This document shows, one piece after another, positions 9,355 through 18,045 of a stretch of DNA of 64,000 nucleotides. The DNA is taken from NCBI GenBank assembly GCA_021166775.1, contig JAJPEQ010000004.1, positions 310,001-374,000 of the forward strand. Reading direction: 5' to 3'. A program made the translations under genes and the position numbers. Below the pieces are notes generated by a model, which was not told the DNA's origin, did not search any database, and saw only the letters and a program-made list of their open reading frames with translations. This stretch comes from Comamonas sp. (GTDB taxonomy: Bacteria > Pseudomonadota > Gammaproteobacteria > Burkholderiales > Burkholderiaceae_C). Numbering within the stretch: position 1 is the stretch's first letter; every line of letters starts with the position of its first letter.

Positions 9355-9360
9355 TGCCGC

Positions 9361-12126
9361 ATGAGCGACACTCCCACCCTGCTGCTGGTCGATGGCTCCA
9401 GCTACCTGTACCGCGCCTACCATGCCATGCCCGACCTGCGCGCGGTGCCCGGCGACCCGACGAGCGCGCCCACGGGCGCGATCCGCGGCATGATCAACAT
9501 GCTGCATGCGCTGAAAAAAGAGCACGCCGCCGCCTATGCCGCCTGCGTGTTCGACGCGCACGGTCCGACCTTTCGCGACGGCATCTACCCCGAGTACAAG
9601 GCCAACCGCTCGCCCATGCCCGACGACTTGCGTTCGCAGATCGAGCCCATCCACGAGGTGGTGCGGCTGCTGGGCTGGCCGGTTCTGAGCGTGCCGGGCG
9701 TGGAGGCCGATGACGTGATCGCCACGCTCGCCACGCACGCGGCCGCGCAGGGCATGCAGGTCATCGTCTCCAGCGGCGACAAGGATTTGAGCCAGCTCGT
9801 GAGCGAACGCGTCACCATCATCGACACCATGAACGGCAAGCGCCGTGACGTGGCCGGGGTGACGAGCGAGTTCGGCGTGCCGCCGCAGCTCATGATCGAC
9901 TTTCAGACGCTGGTGGGCGACGCGGTGGACAACGTGCCCGGCGTCACCAAGGTGGGTCCCAAGACCGCCGCCAAATGGCTGCTGGAGTATGGCTCGCTCG
10001 ACGCGCTGCTGGCGCACGCGGGCGAGATCAAGGGCGCGGCCGGCGAGAACCTGCGCGCCGCGCTCGATTGGCTGCCCACGGGCAGACGTCTCGTGACCAT
10101 GCGCACCGACTGCGACCTGACGCATGAGGTGCCCAGTCTGCCTGCTTTTGATTCGATCGCTGCTGGCGCAGAACAGACGGCCGATTTGAGGCATTTTTAT
10201 TCAAAATTCGGCTTCAAGAGCCTGGCGCGCCAGCTCGATGCCGAGGCGGCGCCCGCGCCGGTGGCGGGCGATCTGTTCGCCGACGAACAGGCCAGCCACG
10301 CCGGGGCGCAGGCGCAGCACCGCGATGTGGACTACGACGTGGTGCTGACCTGGGAGGAACTCGACGCCTGGATCGCCAGGCTCATGGCCGCGCCGCTCGT
10401 CGCCTTCGATACCGAGACCACCTCGCTCGATGAGCAGCAGGCGCGGCTCGTGGGCATCAGCTTCAGCGTGGAGCCGGGCGCCGCCGCCTACGTGCCGCTG
10501 GCGCACGAGGGCGTGGACGTGCCGCCGCAGCTGCCGCTGGCCGAGGTGCTGCGGCGCCTCAAGCCCTGGCTGGAAGATGCGGCGCACCAGAAGCTGGGCC
10601 AGCACATCAAGTACGACCGTCACGTGATGGCCAACCACGGCATCACCGTGCGCGGCTACGCGCACGACACGATGCTGCAAAGCTACGTGCTGGAGGTAAC
10701 CCGGCCGCACAACCTCACGAGCCTGGCCGAGCGCCACACCGGGCGCACCGGCCTGAGCTACGAAGACCTGTGCGGCAAGGGCGCCCGGCAGCTCCCGTTC
10801 GCGCAGGTGCCGGTGGCCCAGGCTGCCGCGTATTCGTGCGAGGACTCGGATCAGACGCTGGACGTACACCGCGTGCTCTGGCCGAAGATCCAGGCCAGCG
10901 ACAAGCTGCGCGCGATCTACGAGCTGGAAATCGCCAGCAGCGAGACGCTGTTTCGCATGGAGAGGAACGGCGTGCTGGTCGACGCCGCCAAGCTCGCGCG
11001 CCAGAGCCATGAGCTGGGCCTGCGCATCAGCGCGCTGGAGCAGGAGGCGTACCTGCTCGCGGGCCAGCCGTTCAACCTCGGATCGCCCAAGCAGCTTGGC
11101 GAGATCTTCTTCGACAAGCTCGGCATGCCCGTCGTCAAGAAGACCGCCACCGGCGCGCGCTCGACCGACGAGGAGGTGCTGGAAAAACTCGCCGAGGACT
11201 ACCCACTGCCCGCCCGGCTGCTCGAGCACCGCAGCCTCTCCAAGCTCAAGAGCACCTACACCGACAAGCTCGCCGCGCTGGCCGATCCGGTCACCGGCCG
11301 CGTGCACACGCACTACGCGCAGGCCGTGGCCGTCACCGGGCGGCTCGCCAGCAACGACCCGAATCTGCAGAACATCCCCGTGCGCACGGCCGAGGGCCGG
11401 CGCATCCGCGAGGCCTTCATCGCGCCGCCGGGGCGGGTGATCGCCAGTTGCGACTACAGCCAGATCGAGCTGCGCATCATGGCGCACCTCAGCGGCGACG
11501 CGGCGCTGCTCAAGGCCTTTCATGACGGCGTGGACGTGCACCGCGCCACCGCGGCCGAAGTCTTCGGCGTGGCGGTCGATGAGGTCACGAGCGAGCAGCG
11601 GCGCTACGCCAAGGTGATCAACTTCGGGCTGATCTACGGCATGAGCAGCTACGGCCTTGCGAAGAACCTCGGCATCGACGCGCAGGCGGCCAAGAACTAC
11701 ATCGACCGCTACTTCGAGCGCTACCCGGGTGTCAGGCGCTACATGGACGAGACGGTGGCGCTCGCGCACCGTCAGGGCTATGTGGAGACGGTCTTTGGCC
11801 GGCGCCTGGTCCTGCCCGAGATCAACGGTGGCAGCGGCCCGCGCAAGAAGGCGGCCGAGCGCGCCGCGATCAACGCGCCCATGCAGGGCACGGCCGCCGA
11901 CCTCATCAAGAAGGCGATGGTCGCGGTGCAGGCGCGGCTGGACGCGCAAAAACCCGAGGTGCTGATGATTTTGCAGGTGCACGACGAGCTCGTGTTCGAG
12001 CTGCCCGAGCGCGACGCCGACTGGGTGCGCGCCGAGGTGCCGCGTCTGATGGCGGGCGTGGCCGATCTGGCGGTGCCGCTCATCGCCGAGGTGGGCGTGG
12101 GCGCCAATTGGGAGGAGGCCCACTGA
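9361..12126 (+). CDS. polA: DNA polymerase I
   Basis: Gap-filling and Okazaki-fragment-processing polymerase of 921 residues. The N-terminal 5'-3' exonuclease starts LLLVDGSSYLYRAYHAMP and spans about 1-290. A 3'-5' exonuclease domain spans about 325-515 with its acidic residues kept: FDTETTS, KYDRHVMANHGI and YSCEDSDQTLD, so proofreading is probably intact. The polymerase domain carries SCDYSQIELRIMAHLSGD and the C-terminal HDELVFEL. The ATG at 9361 gives the standard start; the open frame upstream is antisense to the serine hydrolase. Residues about 262-283, between the two exonuclease domains, are encoded by a lower-GC palindromic repeat copy. Confidence 0.97.
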   Translation: MSDTPTLLLVDGSSYLYRAYHAMPDLRAVPGDPTSAPTGAIRGMINMLHALKKEHAAAYAACVFDAHGPTFRDGIYPEYKANRSPMPDDLRSQIEPIHEVVRLLGWPVLSVPGVEADDVIATLATHAAAQGMQVIVSSGDKDLSQLVSERVTIIDTMNGKRRDVAGVTSEFGVPPQLMIDFQTLVGDAVDNVPGVTKVGPKTAAKWLLEYGSLDALLAHAGEIKGAAGENLRAALDWLPTGRRLVTMRTDCDLTHEVPSLPAFDSIAAGAEQTADLRHFYSKFGFKSLARQLDAEAAPAPVAGDLFADEQASHAGAQAQHRDVDYDVVLTWEELDAWIARLMAAPLVAFDTETTSLDEQQARLVGISFSVEPGAAAYVPLAHEGVDVPPQLPLAEVLRRLKPWLEDAAHQKLGQHIKYDRHVMANHGITVRGYAHDTMLQSYVLEVTRPHNLTSLAERHTGRTGLSYEDLCGKGARQLPFAQVPVAQAAAYSCEDSDQTLDVHRVLWPKIQASDKLRAIYELEIASSETLFRMERNGVLVDAAKLARQSHELGLRISALEQEAYLLAGQPFNLGSPKQLGEIFFDKLGMPVVKKTATGARSTDEEVLEKLAEDYPLPARLLEHRSLSKLKSTYTDKLAALADPVTGRVHTHYAQAVAVTGRLASNDPNLQNIPVRTAEGRRIREAFIAPPGRVIASCDYSQIELRIMAHLSGDAALLKAFHDGVDVHRATAAEVFGVAVDEVTSEQRRYAKVINFGLIYGMSSYGLAKNLGIDAQAAKNYIDRYFERYPGVRRYMDETVALAHRQGYVETVFGRRLVLPEINGGSGPRKKAAERAAINAPMQGTAADLIKKAMVAVQARLDAQKPEVLMILQVHDELVFELPERDADWVRAEVPRLMAGVADLAVPLIAEVGVGANWEEAH
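10145..10208 (+). repeat. In-frame copy of the palindromic repeat inside polA
   Basis: A TTTTGAT-CGATCGCTGCTGGCGC left arm and a GGCCGATTTGAGGCATTTTTA right part match copies in uvrD and aroE. It reads through in frame (FDSIAAGAEQTADLRHFY) in the linker between the 5'-3' exonuclease and the proofreading domain. It is visibly poorer in GC than the flanking codons. Confidence 0.5.
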
Positions 12127-12233
12127 TCCCGTGCGCCACTAGCCGATTTCTGCGAGCGGGGGCAGAATATTCTTTGGAAACCCTCGCCATGAATGCGGTG
12201 ATTTCCGCGATCAGCAACCCCAGGAGGTGAATC

Positions 12234-12554
12234 ATGAAAGTCCTGCATACGGTATCGATTGCCCTGTTCTCGGCGGCCGCGCTGGCGTTTGTCGCGGGCT
12301 GCTCGGTGGCGCGCAACCAGGAGACGGTGGGCCAGTATGTCGACGGCAGCGCCGTGACGGCGCAGGTCAAGGCCAGGCTGGCCGAAGACCAACGCACCTC
12401 GGCCCTGAACATCAACGTCAAGACCATCGACGGCGGCGTGGTGCAGCTCTCGGGGTTCGCCAAGTCGCAACAGGAAAAGGACGTCGCGAGCCAGATTGCG
12501 CGCAGCGTCAAGGGCGTGAGCTCAGTGCACAACAACCTGATCGTCAAACCCTGA
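12234..12554 (+). CDS. BON-domain lipoprotein
   Basis: 106-residue exported protein with a signal peptide ending in a lipobox (ALAFVAGC), so probably an outer-membrane or periplasmic lipoprotein. Residues about 38-104 form one BON domain, seen as TAQVKARLAEDQRTSALNI, VKTIDGGVVQLSGFA and GVSSVHNNLIV. Such proteins are linked to envelope stability and osmotic stress (OsmY-like). A strong ribosome site, AGGAGG, precedes the ATG by 5 nt. The 107 nt between polA and this gene contain AGAATATTCT, a small palindrome, with no clear terminator. Confidence 0.85.
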   Translation: MKVLHTVSIALFSAAALAFVAGCSVARNQETVGQYVDGSAVTAQVKARLAEDQRTSALNINVKTIDGGVVQLSGFAKSQQEKDVASQIARSVKGVSSVHNNLIVKP

Positions 12555-12588
12555 TGCCCGGCATGGCCGTCACGGTGCGCTTGCGTGC

Positions 12589-13296
12589 ATGGATGAATTG
12601 AGCGGCAAGGCCCACCCCCCGGCGGGCGTGAGGTTCGGTCGCCGCACGCCCGCCGTGCGCATGGGGCTGTCGATCGCGGTGGCCACGGGCCTGTACGGCA
12701 TTTCGTTCGGCGCGCTGGCGGTGGCTGCGGGCCTGAGCGTGGGACAGGCGATGGCGCTCAGTCTGCTGATGTTCACCGGCGGCTCGCAGTTCGCCTTCAT
12801 CGGCGTGGTGGCGGGCGGCGGCAGCGCAGGAGCCGCCGTGGGTGCGGCCAGCCTGTTGGGCGTGCGCAATGCCGTCTATGGCGTGCAGATGAATCATCTC
12901 TTCTTGCCGCGCGGCTGGCGTCGGCTGCTCATGGCGCAGCTCACCATCGATGAATCGGCCGCGACGACGCTGAGCCAGGACGAGGCGGCCGAGCAGCGGC
13001 GCGGCTTCTGGACGGCGGGCGTGGGTGTATTTGTGCTCTGGAATGCTTTCACGCTTGCGGGCGCGGTGCTCGGCGATGCGCTGGGCGACGCGCGGCAGTG
13101 GGGGCTCGATGGCGCGGCGGTGGCGGCGTTTCTGGGGCTGCTGTGGCCTCGCCTGAAGGGCCGCGAGCCCGTGGCGCTGGCCCTGGCGGCGGGCCTGGTG
13201 ACAGCGGCCGCCATCCCCTGGGTGGCCCCGGGCGTGCCGATTCTGCTGGCCGCCGCGCTGGGCGCGGCCTGGGGCTGGTGGGGGCACGCGCGATGA
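12589..13296 (+). CDS. azlC: AzlC-family branched-chain amino-acid exporter, large subunit
   Basis: Polytopic membrane protein of 235 residues; with AzlD it forms an exporter for branched-chain amino acids. The family pattern is clear: GLYGISFGALAVAAGLSVGQAMALSLLMFTGGSQFAFIG near residues 33-72, then NAVYGVQMN. The stop overlaps the azlD start (ATGA), indicating translational coupling. It starts 34 nt after the BON gene. The substrate range in this organism is inferred only from the family. Confidence 0.9.
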   Translation: MDELSGKAHPPAGVRFGRRTPAVRMGLSIAVATGLYGISFGALAVAAGLSVGQAMALSLLMFTGGSQFAFIGVVAGGGSAGAAVGAASLLGVRNAVYGVQMNHLFLPRGWRRLLMAQLTIDESAATTLSQDEAAEQRRGFWTAGVGVFVLWNAFTLAGAVLGDALGDARQWGLDGAAVAAFLGLLWPRLKGREPVALALAAGLVTAAAIPWVAPGVPILLAAALGAAWGWWGHAR

Positions 13297-13598
13297 CGCT
13301 CTGGCACGCCATCGCCCTCGCGGGCCTGATCGCATTCGCCACCAAGCTCGCCGGTTACGCCGTGCCCGCGCGCTGGCTGCAGAACCCGCGCATGCACCGC
13401 GTCGCCGGCGCGCTCACGGTGGCGCTGCTGGCCTCGCTCACGGTGATGAACACCCTGGCCGCGGGCGCCGCGCTCAGCTTCGATGCGCGCCTGGTGGCCC
13501 TGGGCGTGGCGGCGCTCGCGCTGTGGGCGCGGGCACCGTTTTTGCTGGTGGTGGTCCTGGGGGCGCTGGCGTCGGCGCTGGTGCGCTGGTGGGCATGA
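13293..13598 (+). CDS. azlD: AzlD-family small exporter subunit
   Basis: 101-residue protein with about four hydrophobic helices, the usual size of AzlD, the small partner of AzlC. It begins MTLWHAIALAGLIAFATKLAGY with the ATG overlapping the azlC stop by 4 nt. Its own stop overlaps the ATG of the next gene, so the three genes are probably translated as a coupled unit. Confidence 0.88.
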   Translation: MTLWHAIALAGLIAFATKLAGYAVPARWLQNPRMHRVAGALTVALLASLTVMNTLAAGAALSFDARLVALGVAALALWARAPFLLVVVLGALASALVRWWA

Positions 13599-14335
13599 AG
13601 GCAATGCGTGAAACACTCGAGGCAAGGGAGCGAGCCGTGAACGACCCTCTGGTGGCCGATGAACTCGATGTCTTGCGGCGCCTGCTGCCCGAGCCTGGCA
13701 CGCGCGTGATCGAGCTCGGTTGCGGCGCTGCGGCGCTGGCCCAGCGCCTGCTGGCGCTGCACCCGGGCATGCGCTACGTGGGTCTGGAAGTCGACCGTGT
13801 GCAGATGGTGCGCAACCTGCGGGAGGTGCCCGAGCGCATGCGCTTCGTTGAGGCGGGGGCGCAGCAGATCCCGGAGAAAGCGGCGCAGTTCGACCTGGCG
13901 CTGATGCTCAAGTCGCTGCACCATGTGCCCGTGGCGTTGATGGACCGGGCGCTGGCCGAAGTGGCGCGCGTGCTGCGACCGGGCGGACATCTCTACGTTT
14001 CGGAGCCGGTGTACGGCGGCGCCTTCAACGAGGTGATCAAGATCTACAACGACGAAGGTGTGGTGCGCGCGGCGGCGCAGGCGGCGCTCGATCGCGCCCT
14101 GGCGGCAGCGGCATCGCCGTGGATGCAGGTGGCCGAGGAGCGCTTTGCCACGCGGGTGCATTACGCCGACTTCGCCGAGTTCGAGCGGCGCATGATGCAT
14201 CCCACGTTTGCCGAGCACCACATCACCGATGCGCTGCGCGCCCGTACGGCGGCCGCGTTCGCGCCGCACTGCGCGGCGGACGGCGCCACGTTCGAGCGGC
14301 CCATGCGCGTGCGGCTGCTGCGGCGCGCGGCGTGA
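13595..14335 (+). CDS. Class I SAM-dependent methyltransferase
   Basis: 246-residue cytoplasmic protein with the Rossmann motif I VIELGCGAAALAQRL, an acidic motif II (YVGLEVDRVQM) and a post-motif region DLALMLKSLHHVP typical of UbiE/Methyltransf_11 enzymes; RPGGHLYVSEPVYGG follows. The substrate is unknown. The ATG at 13595 overlaps the azlD stop (ATGA). An alternative GTG at 13637 has a better ribosome site (AAGGGAG), so the mature start may be 14 codons later. Confidence 0.82.
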   Translation: MKAMRETLEARERAVNDPLVADELDVLRRLLPEPGTRVIELGCGAAALAQRLLALHPGMRYVGLEVDRVQMVRNLREVPERMRFVEAGAQQIPEKAAQFDLALMLKSLHHVPVALMDRALAEVARVLRPGGHLYVSEPVYGGAFNEVIKIYNDEGVVRAAAQAALDRALAAAASPWMQVAEERFATRVHYADFAEFERRMMHPTFAEHHITDALRARTAAAFAPHCAADGATFERPMRVRLLRRAA

Positions 14336-14436
14336 ACGGCTTTTGACTCCCTGGCGGCACGAGGCCGCGCAATTTGATAACGTGCGCGCTCCGGCGGCAG
14401 GTGCCGTGCGCCGTGCCGCGCTCCAAGGAGAGATGC

Positions 14437-15324
14437 ATGCTGCAGGACAATCTCGAGAACGATCTCATGGCCTTGCTGCCCTCGGGTGGCGCGGCGAGCC
14501 GGCGCCGGGCGCTGGGCCTGATGCTGGGGGCGGGTTACGCGGCCGCGGCCGCGCCCGTCATGGCGCAGACCGCGATCGAAACCCCGGCCGACGGCCTGGA
14601 GGTGGGCGAGGTCAACTTCCCCTCGGGCGATTTCCAGGTGCACGCCTACCGCGCCGCGCCCAAGGGCAAGACGGGCCTGCCGGTGATCCTCGTCGTCTCG
14701 GAGATCTTCGGCGTGCACGAGTACATCGCCGACGTTTGTCGGCGCTTGGCGCATGAGGGCTATCTCGCCATTGCGCCCGACCTGTTCGAGCGCCAGGGCG
14801 ACCCCATGGCCTACGGCGAACTTGCCAAGCTGATGAGCGAGGTGATCGCCAAGGTGCCGGACGCGCAGGTGATGCGCGATCTGGACGCGGCGGCCGCCTG
14901 GGCCGGTGCGCATGGCGGCGACGCGAAGAAGCTGGGCATCACCGGCTTTTGCTGGGGCGGGCGCATCACCTGGCTGTACGCCGCGCATGCGCCTGTGAAG
15001 GCCGCCGTGGCCTGGTATGGGCGCCTGGCGGGGCAGGACACGGCCCTGCAGCCGAAACAGCCCCTGGCGCTGGCCGCGCAGGTCAAGGCGCCGGTGCTGG
15101 GTCTGTACGGCGGCAAGGACGAGGGCATACCCCAGGCGAGCATTGACGAGATGAAGGCGCTTCTGTCCAAGGCGGGCGCACCGGCCAACGAGGCGCAGTT
15201 CGTGGTTTATCCTGACGCCCCCCACGCTTTCCACGCCGACTACCGCGCGAGCTATCGCAAGGAAGCGGCCGAGGATGGCTGGAAGCGTGCCCTTGCGTGG
15301 TTCAAGCAACACGGATTGGGCTGA
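14437..15324 (+). CDS. Dienelactone-hydrolase-family alpha/beta hydrolase, probably Tat-exported
   Basis: 295-residue hydrolase with the Cys-Asp-His triad of dienelactone hydrolases: Cys172 in GFCWGG, Asp in YGGKDEGIP and His in DAPHAFHAD. The N-terminus has a twin-arginine-like signal (SRRRALGLMLGAGYAAAAAPVMAQ), so the protein may act in the periplasm, unlike cytoplasmic DLH. A good ribosome site (AAGGAGA) precedes the ATG by 6 nt, which fixes the start. GATAAC near 14375 could be its -10 box. The physiological substrate is unknown; it lies in no aromatic-degradation cluster. Confidence 0.87.
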   Translation: MLQDNLENDLMALLPSGGAASRRRALGLMLGAGYAAAAAPVMAQTAIETPADGLEVGEVNFPSGDFQVHAYRAAPKGKTGLPVILVVSEIFGVHEYIADVCRRLAHEGYLAIAPDLFERQGDPMAYGELAKLMSEVIAKVPDAQVMRDLDAAAAWAGAHGGDAKKLGITGFCWGGRITWLYAAHAPVKAAVAWYGRLAGQDTALQPKQPLALAAQVKAPVLGLYGGKDEGIPQASIDEMKALLSKAGAPANEAQFVVYPDAPHAFHADYRASYRKEAAEDGWKRALAWFKQHGLG

Positions 15325-15390
15325 ATAACAGGTAGATCAGGCGCTTGGCAAGCAATGGCAAGCGTTGACAGCAATGATTTTGATAGTGAT
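15320..15390 (+). repeat. Palindromic repeat copy between the DLH-like and ZIP genes
   Basis: AACAGG...GGCGCTTGGCAAGC...GGCAAGCGTTGA aligns with the pbpC copy at 35199-35262 (AACAGGAGCTGCAAGCGCTT...GCAAGCGTTGA). It begins at the stop codon of the hydrolase gene and runs into the start of the ZIP gene, whose ATG (15374) and first codons lie in its right end. Confidence 0.5.
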
Positions 15391-16195
15391 CATCGGCGCC
15401 ACGCTGGCGGCCGGTATTGGCAGCGTGTGGCTGGCGGCGATGCTGCTGCTTCTGGGCATGGGCGGGCGCGGGCGCGTCGGGCCGCAGCACTTGCTGAGCC
15501 TGGCGGCGGGCGCGCTGCTGTCCACGGCGTTCATGGCGGTGCTGCCCGAGGCCTTCGAGGACCACCCCGCGCAGCCGCTCTTCGTCACGCTGCTGCTCGG
15601 GCTGGTGTTCTTTTTCATCCTGGAGAAGGCCGAGCTCTGGCACCACGGCCATGAGCACGGCACGCAGGCCGGCGTGCTCGACGATTCCGCCCGTGGCCAC
15701 GATCACGACCACGACAACGACCATGGACACCTGCACCACGGGCATGGCCGCGGCGGCTGGGCGCTGATCGCCGGCGACAGCCTGCACTGCTTTGGCGACG
15801 GCGTGATGATCGCCTCGACCTTCGTCGCCGATGTGCGCCTGGGAATCGTGGCCGCGCTCTCGGTGCTGGCACACGAGGTGCCGCACCACGTGGGCGACCT
15901 CGTGGTGCTGCGCCGGGGCAAGCGCCGGGCCGCGCTGCTCAAGGTCTCGCTCGCGGGCGCGGCCACCAGCCTGGGCGGGGTGGCGGGCTATTTCATCGTT
16001 GGCCACTGGGAGGGGCTGCTGCCGTACTTCCTCGCGGTTGCGGCCAGCAGCTTCATCTACGTGGCGCTGGCGGACCTGATTCCGCAGCTGCAGCGGCGCA
16101 TGTCGGCCGCGCAGGCGCTGGTGCAGATCCTCTGGCTGATCGGCGGCATGGGCGCGGTGATGCTGGTCAGCAGCCTGGCGCACCACGCTCACTGA
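15374..16195 (+). CDS. ZIP-family divalent metal transporter
   Basis: 273-residue inner-membrane protein with eight predicted helices and a long His/Asp-rich cytoplasmic loop (about residues 95-130, full of HGH, HDHDH and HLHHGHG), the hallmark of ZIP transporters for Zn2+ or related metals. Metal-site helices are seen as LHCFGDGVMIAS and LAHEVPHHVGDLV, which carry the conserved H-x-x-x-D and HExPH motifs. ATG at 15374 is preferred over a TTG three codons upstream. It is convergent with algR (26-nt gap). Selectivity cannot be read from sequence alone. Confidence 0.92.
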   Translation: MILIVIIGATLAAGIGSVWLAAMLLLLGMGGRGRVGPQHLLSLAAGALLSTAFMAVLPEAFEDHPAQPLFVTLLLGLVFFFILEKAELWHHGHEHGTQAGVLDDSARGHDHDHDNDHGHLHHGHGRGGWALIAGDSLHCFGDGVMIASTFVADVRLGIVAALSVLAHEVPHHVGDLVVLRRGKRRAALLKVSLAGAATSLGGVAGYFIVGHWEGLLPYFLAVAASSFIYVALADLIPQLQRRMSAAQALVQILWLIGGMGAVMLVSSLAHHAH

Positions 16196-16221
16196 TACGG
16201 ATTTGCCTTCGATCGCAGGGC

Positions 16222-16968
16222 TCATTCCCCGCGCAGCAACTCCCGCACCGCCGCGACCTGGCGGCGCGAGACGGGCAGCAGTTCGGTCGTGCCCGACAGG
16301 CGCACCGCCCAGCCATCGCCCTCTTCGAGTTCGGGGTGGCGCTCCAGCGCGCGCAGCGCATGGCGCGCGACCAGGGCGTTGCGGTGGATGCGCACGAAGG
16401 CCTGCGGGTGGTGTTCGTGCAGCTCGCTCAGCGAGCCGTCGATCACGTAGCCGCGCGCAATGGTTCTGAGCGTGAGGTACTTGAGCTCGGCGCGCACGTA
16501 CAGCACCTCGGCCAGGGGGATGCGTTCGGTGCGGCCCTGGTCCTGCACCAGCAGGCTCGGCCCGTCGGCGGCGGGTGCGGTCGCCGCCGGGGCGTGGCGC
16601 CGCTGCACCCGGCCGAGCGCCTGCTGCAGACGCTCGCGGCGCACCGGCTTGGTCAGATAGTCGGCCGCCTCCAGCTCGAAGGCCGAGAGCGCGTGCTCGG
16701 CGTGCGCCGTCACGAAGATGATCGCGGGCGGGCTCGCCAGGCGCTGGATCTGGTGGGCAAGCGCCATGCCGTCGATGCCGGGCATGTGGATGTCCAGCAG
16801 CACCACGTCGAAGGCCGGCGGCTGCGTGAGCAGCGCCAGCGCCTCGCCCGCGTGCGAGGCCTGGGCCGCCTGATGGCGCGCATCGCATTCGGCCAGCAAG
16901 GTCTGCAGGCGTTTGCGCGCCAGCGGCTCGTCGTCGACGATGAGGATGCGCATGGCGGCGCCCGTCAT
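16222..16968 (-). CDS. algR: LytTR-family response regulator, AlgR-like
   Basis: 248-residue two-component regulator. The N-terminal receiver domain (about 6-125) has the acidic pair in ILIVDDEPLARKRL, the phospho-acceptor Asp in DVVLLDIHMPG and the Lys in DYLTKPV. The C-terminal LytTR DNA-binding domain (about 145-245) contains YLTLRT and SLSELHEHHPQAFVRIHRN. ATG at 16968 overlaps the stop of the sensor gene (ATGA); MRILIVDDE at 16953 is a second possible start. Pairing with the kinase and divergent argH mirrors the argH-fimS-algR locus of Pseudomonas. Confidence 0.9.
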   Translation of the reverse strand: MTGAAMRILIVDDEPLARKRLQTLLAECDARHQAAQASHAGEALALLTQPPAFDVVLLDIHMPGIDGMALAHQIQRLASPPAIIFVTAHAEHALSAFELEAADYLTKPVRRERLQQALGRVQRRHAPAATAPAADGPSLLVQDQGRTERIPLAEVLYVRAELKYLTLRTIARGYVIDGSLSELHEHHPQAFVRIHRNALVARHALRALERHPELEEGDGWAVRLSGTTELLPVSRRQVAAVRELLRGE

Positions 16969-18005
16969 GCGGCGGGCACCGAGAGGCGCACGCGGTAGCG
17001 GCCGTCCTGCGCGCCGGCGCTGAAGTCGCATTCCACGTCGTGCAGGAGTTTCAGGCGCGCGCGCACGTTCTTGATCGCGATGCCGTTGCCCGCCGTGGCG
17101 GGCTCGCTCGCCAGCGCCCTGGGCGGCAGGGAATTGGTGATGGTGATGGCCACGCGCGCGCCGCGCCGCTCGGTGCGCACCTCGATGAGTGCCGTGAGCG
17201 GCGAGGGCTCCACGCCGTGCTTGACGGCGTTTTCCACCAGCGGCTGCAGCAGTAGCGGCGGCACGCGCGCGCCGCTCGCTCGCTCGTCGAGCTGCCAGGC
17301 CACCTGCATGCGCTCGCCGAAGCGGATTTGCTCGATTGCCAGGTAGTGGCGCGCCAGTTGCACCTCCTCGGCCAGGCTGGCGCTCTCGCCCTGCTCCAGC
17401 AGCGCGTGGCGAAACAGATCGCTCAGGTCTTCGAGCAGCGTCTCGGCCTTGGCCGGGTCCTCGCGCACCAGCGCGATCGCGCTGTTGAGGCTGTTGAAGA
17501 GAAAGTGCGGACGGATGCGTGCCTGCAGCTCGGTCAGGCGCGCCGTCGTCGCCGCCGGGGTGCGCGCGCGCGCGCGCAGCACCAGCGCGGCCACCAGCAA
17601 CGCCGAGAGCAGCGCGCCGCTGGCGGCGCTGGCGATCCAGCGTGGCTCGCCGTCGTCGGGCACCACCATCGTGAGCAGCGCGCAGGCGAGCAGTCCCGCG
17701 AGCATGCCGAGCACGACCCCTGCGATGCACTGCAGCGGCAGACGCGCGCCGCGCAGGATGTGCTTGAGGCTGCAGGCCGCGAGCAGCCAGGCGAGCGTGG
17801 CGGGCAGCGCGCCCCCGGTCAGCCAGGCCAGGCGCCCCAGCCACTGCGCGGGGCTGCTGGCGAGAAACAGCACCGCCACGCCCAGCACCAGTTCCACGAA
17901 GAGCACGGCGCGCAGCACCACGCCCGCGTGACAGGCGTCGAAAATCAGCGCATCGGTGCCCGGACCCCCGCGGGCGGCGGCCGATAGAATTTGCGGCTTT
18001 GTCAT
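16965..18005 (-). CDS. algZ: LytS/AlgZ-type sensor histidine kinase
   Basis: 346-residue membrane sensor kinase. After [20 protein letters not shown] the N-terminal half holds about five hydrophobic helices (30-165). The His-kinase box is [13 protein letters not shown] near residue 190 with the phospho-acceptor His, followed by a HATPase region with [16 protein letters not shown] and [13 protein letters not shown]. The start is the ATG at 18005, since the upstream extension overlaps the argH promoter. It is coupled to the regulator by a 4-nt overlap. The stimulus is unknown; in Pseudomonas the homologues control type IV pili and alginate. Confidence 0.9.
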   Translation of the reverse strand: MTKPQILSAAARGGPGTDALIFDACHAGVVLRAVLFVELVLGVAVLFLASSPAQWLGRLAWLTGGALPATLAWLLAACSLKHILRGARLPLQCIAGVVLGMLAGLLACALLTMVVPDDGEPRWIASAASGALLSALLVAALVLRARARTPAATTARLTELQARIRPHFLFNSLNSAIALVREDPAKAETLLEDLSDLFRHALLEQGESASLAEEVQLARHYLAIEQIRFGERMQVAWQLDERASGARVPPLLLQPLVENAVKHGVEPSPLTALIEVRTERRGARVAITITNSLPPRALASEPATAGNGIAIKNVRARLKLLHDVECDFSAGAQDGRYRVRLSVPAA

Positions 18006-18032
18006 TGCTGGTACCGTGACCCTCCCGGTGCC

Positions 18033-18038
18033 GATTAT
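18033..18038 (+). promoter_or_regulatory. Candidate -10 box close to the argH start
   Basis: GATTAT followed by 7 nt and the argH ATG, with no Shine-Dalgarno sequence. A second possible -10, TAGAAT, lies at about 17984 and would give a longer leader. Which one is used cannot be decided here. Confidence 0.3.
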
Positions 18039-18045
18039 TGCCGCC

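Noticed and set aside
8155-9360. N-terminal extension of polA by about 400 codons
   Set aside because: The extension is antisense to the serine hydrolase gene, and the family N-terminus (LLLVDGSSYLYRAYH) starts right after the ATG at 9361.
15365-15373. TTG at 15365 as the start of the ZIP transporter
   Set aside because: The ATG three codons later (15374) gives a better start for the first helix; neither start has a good ribosome site.
15700-15770. His/Asp-rich stretch in the ZIP gene as a repeat or CRISPR-like array
   Set aside because: It is the metal-binding loop of the transporter, with irregular codon repeats and no spacer structure.
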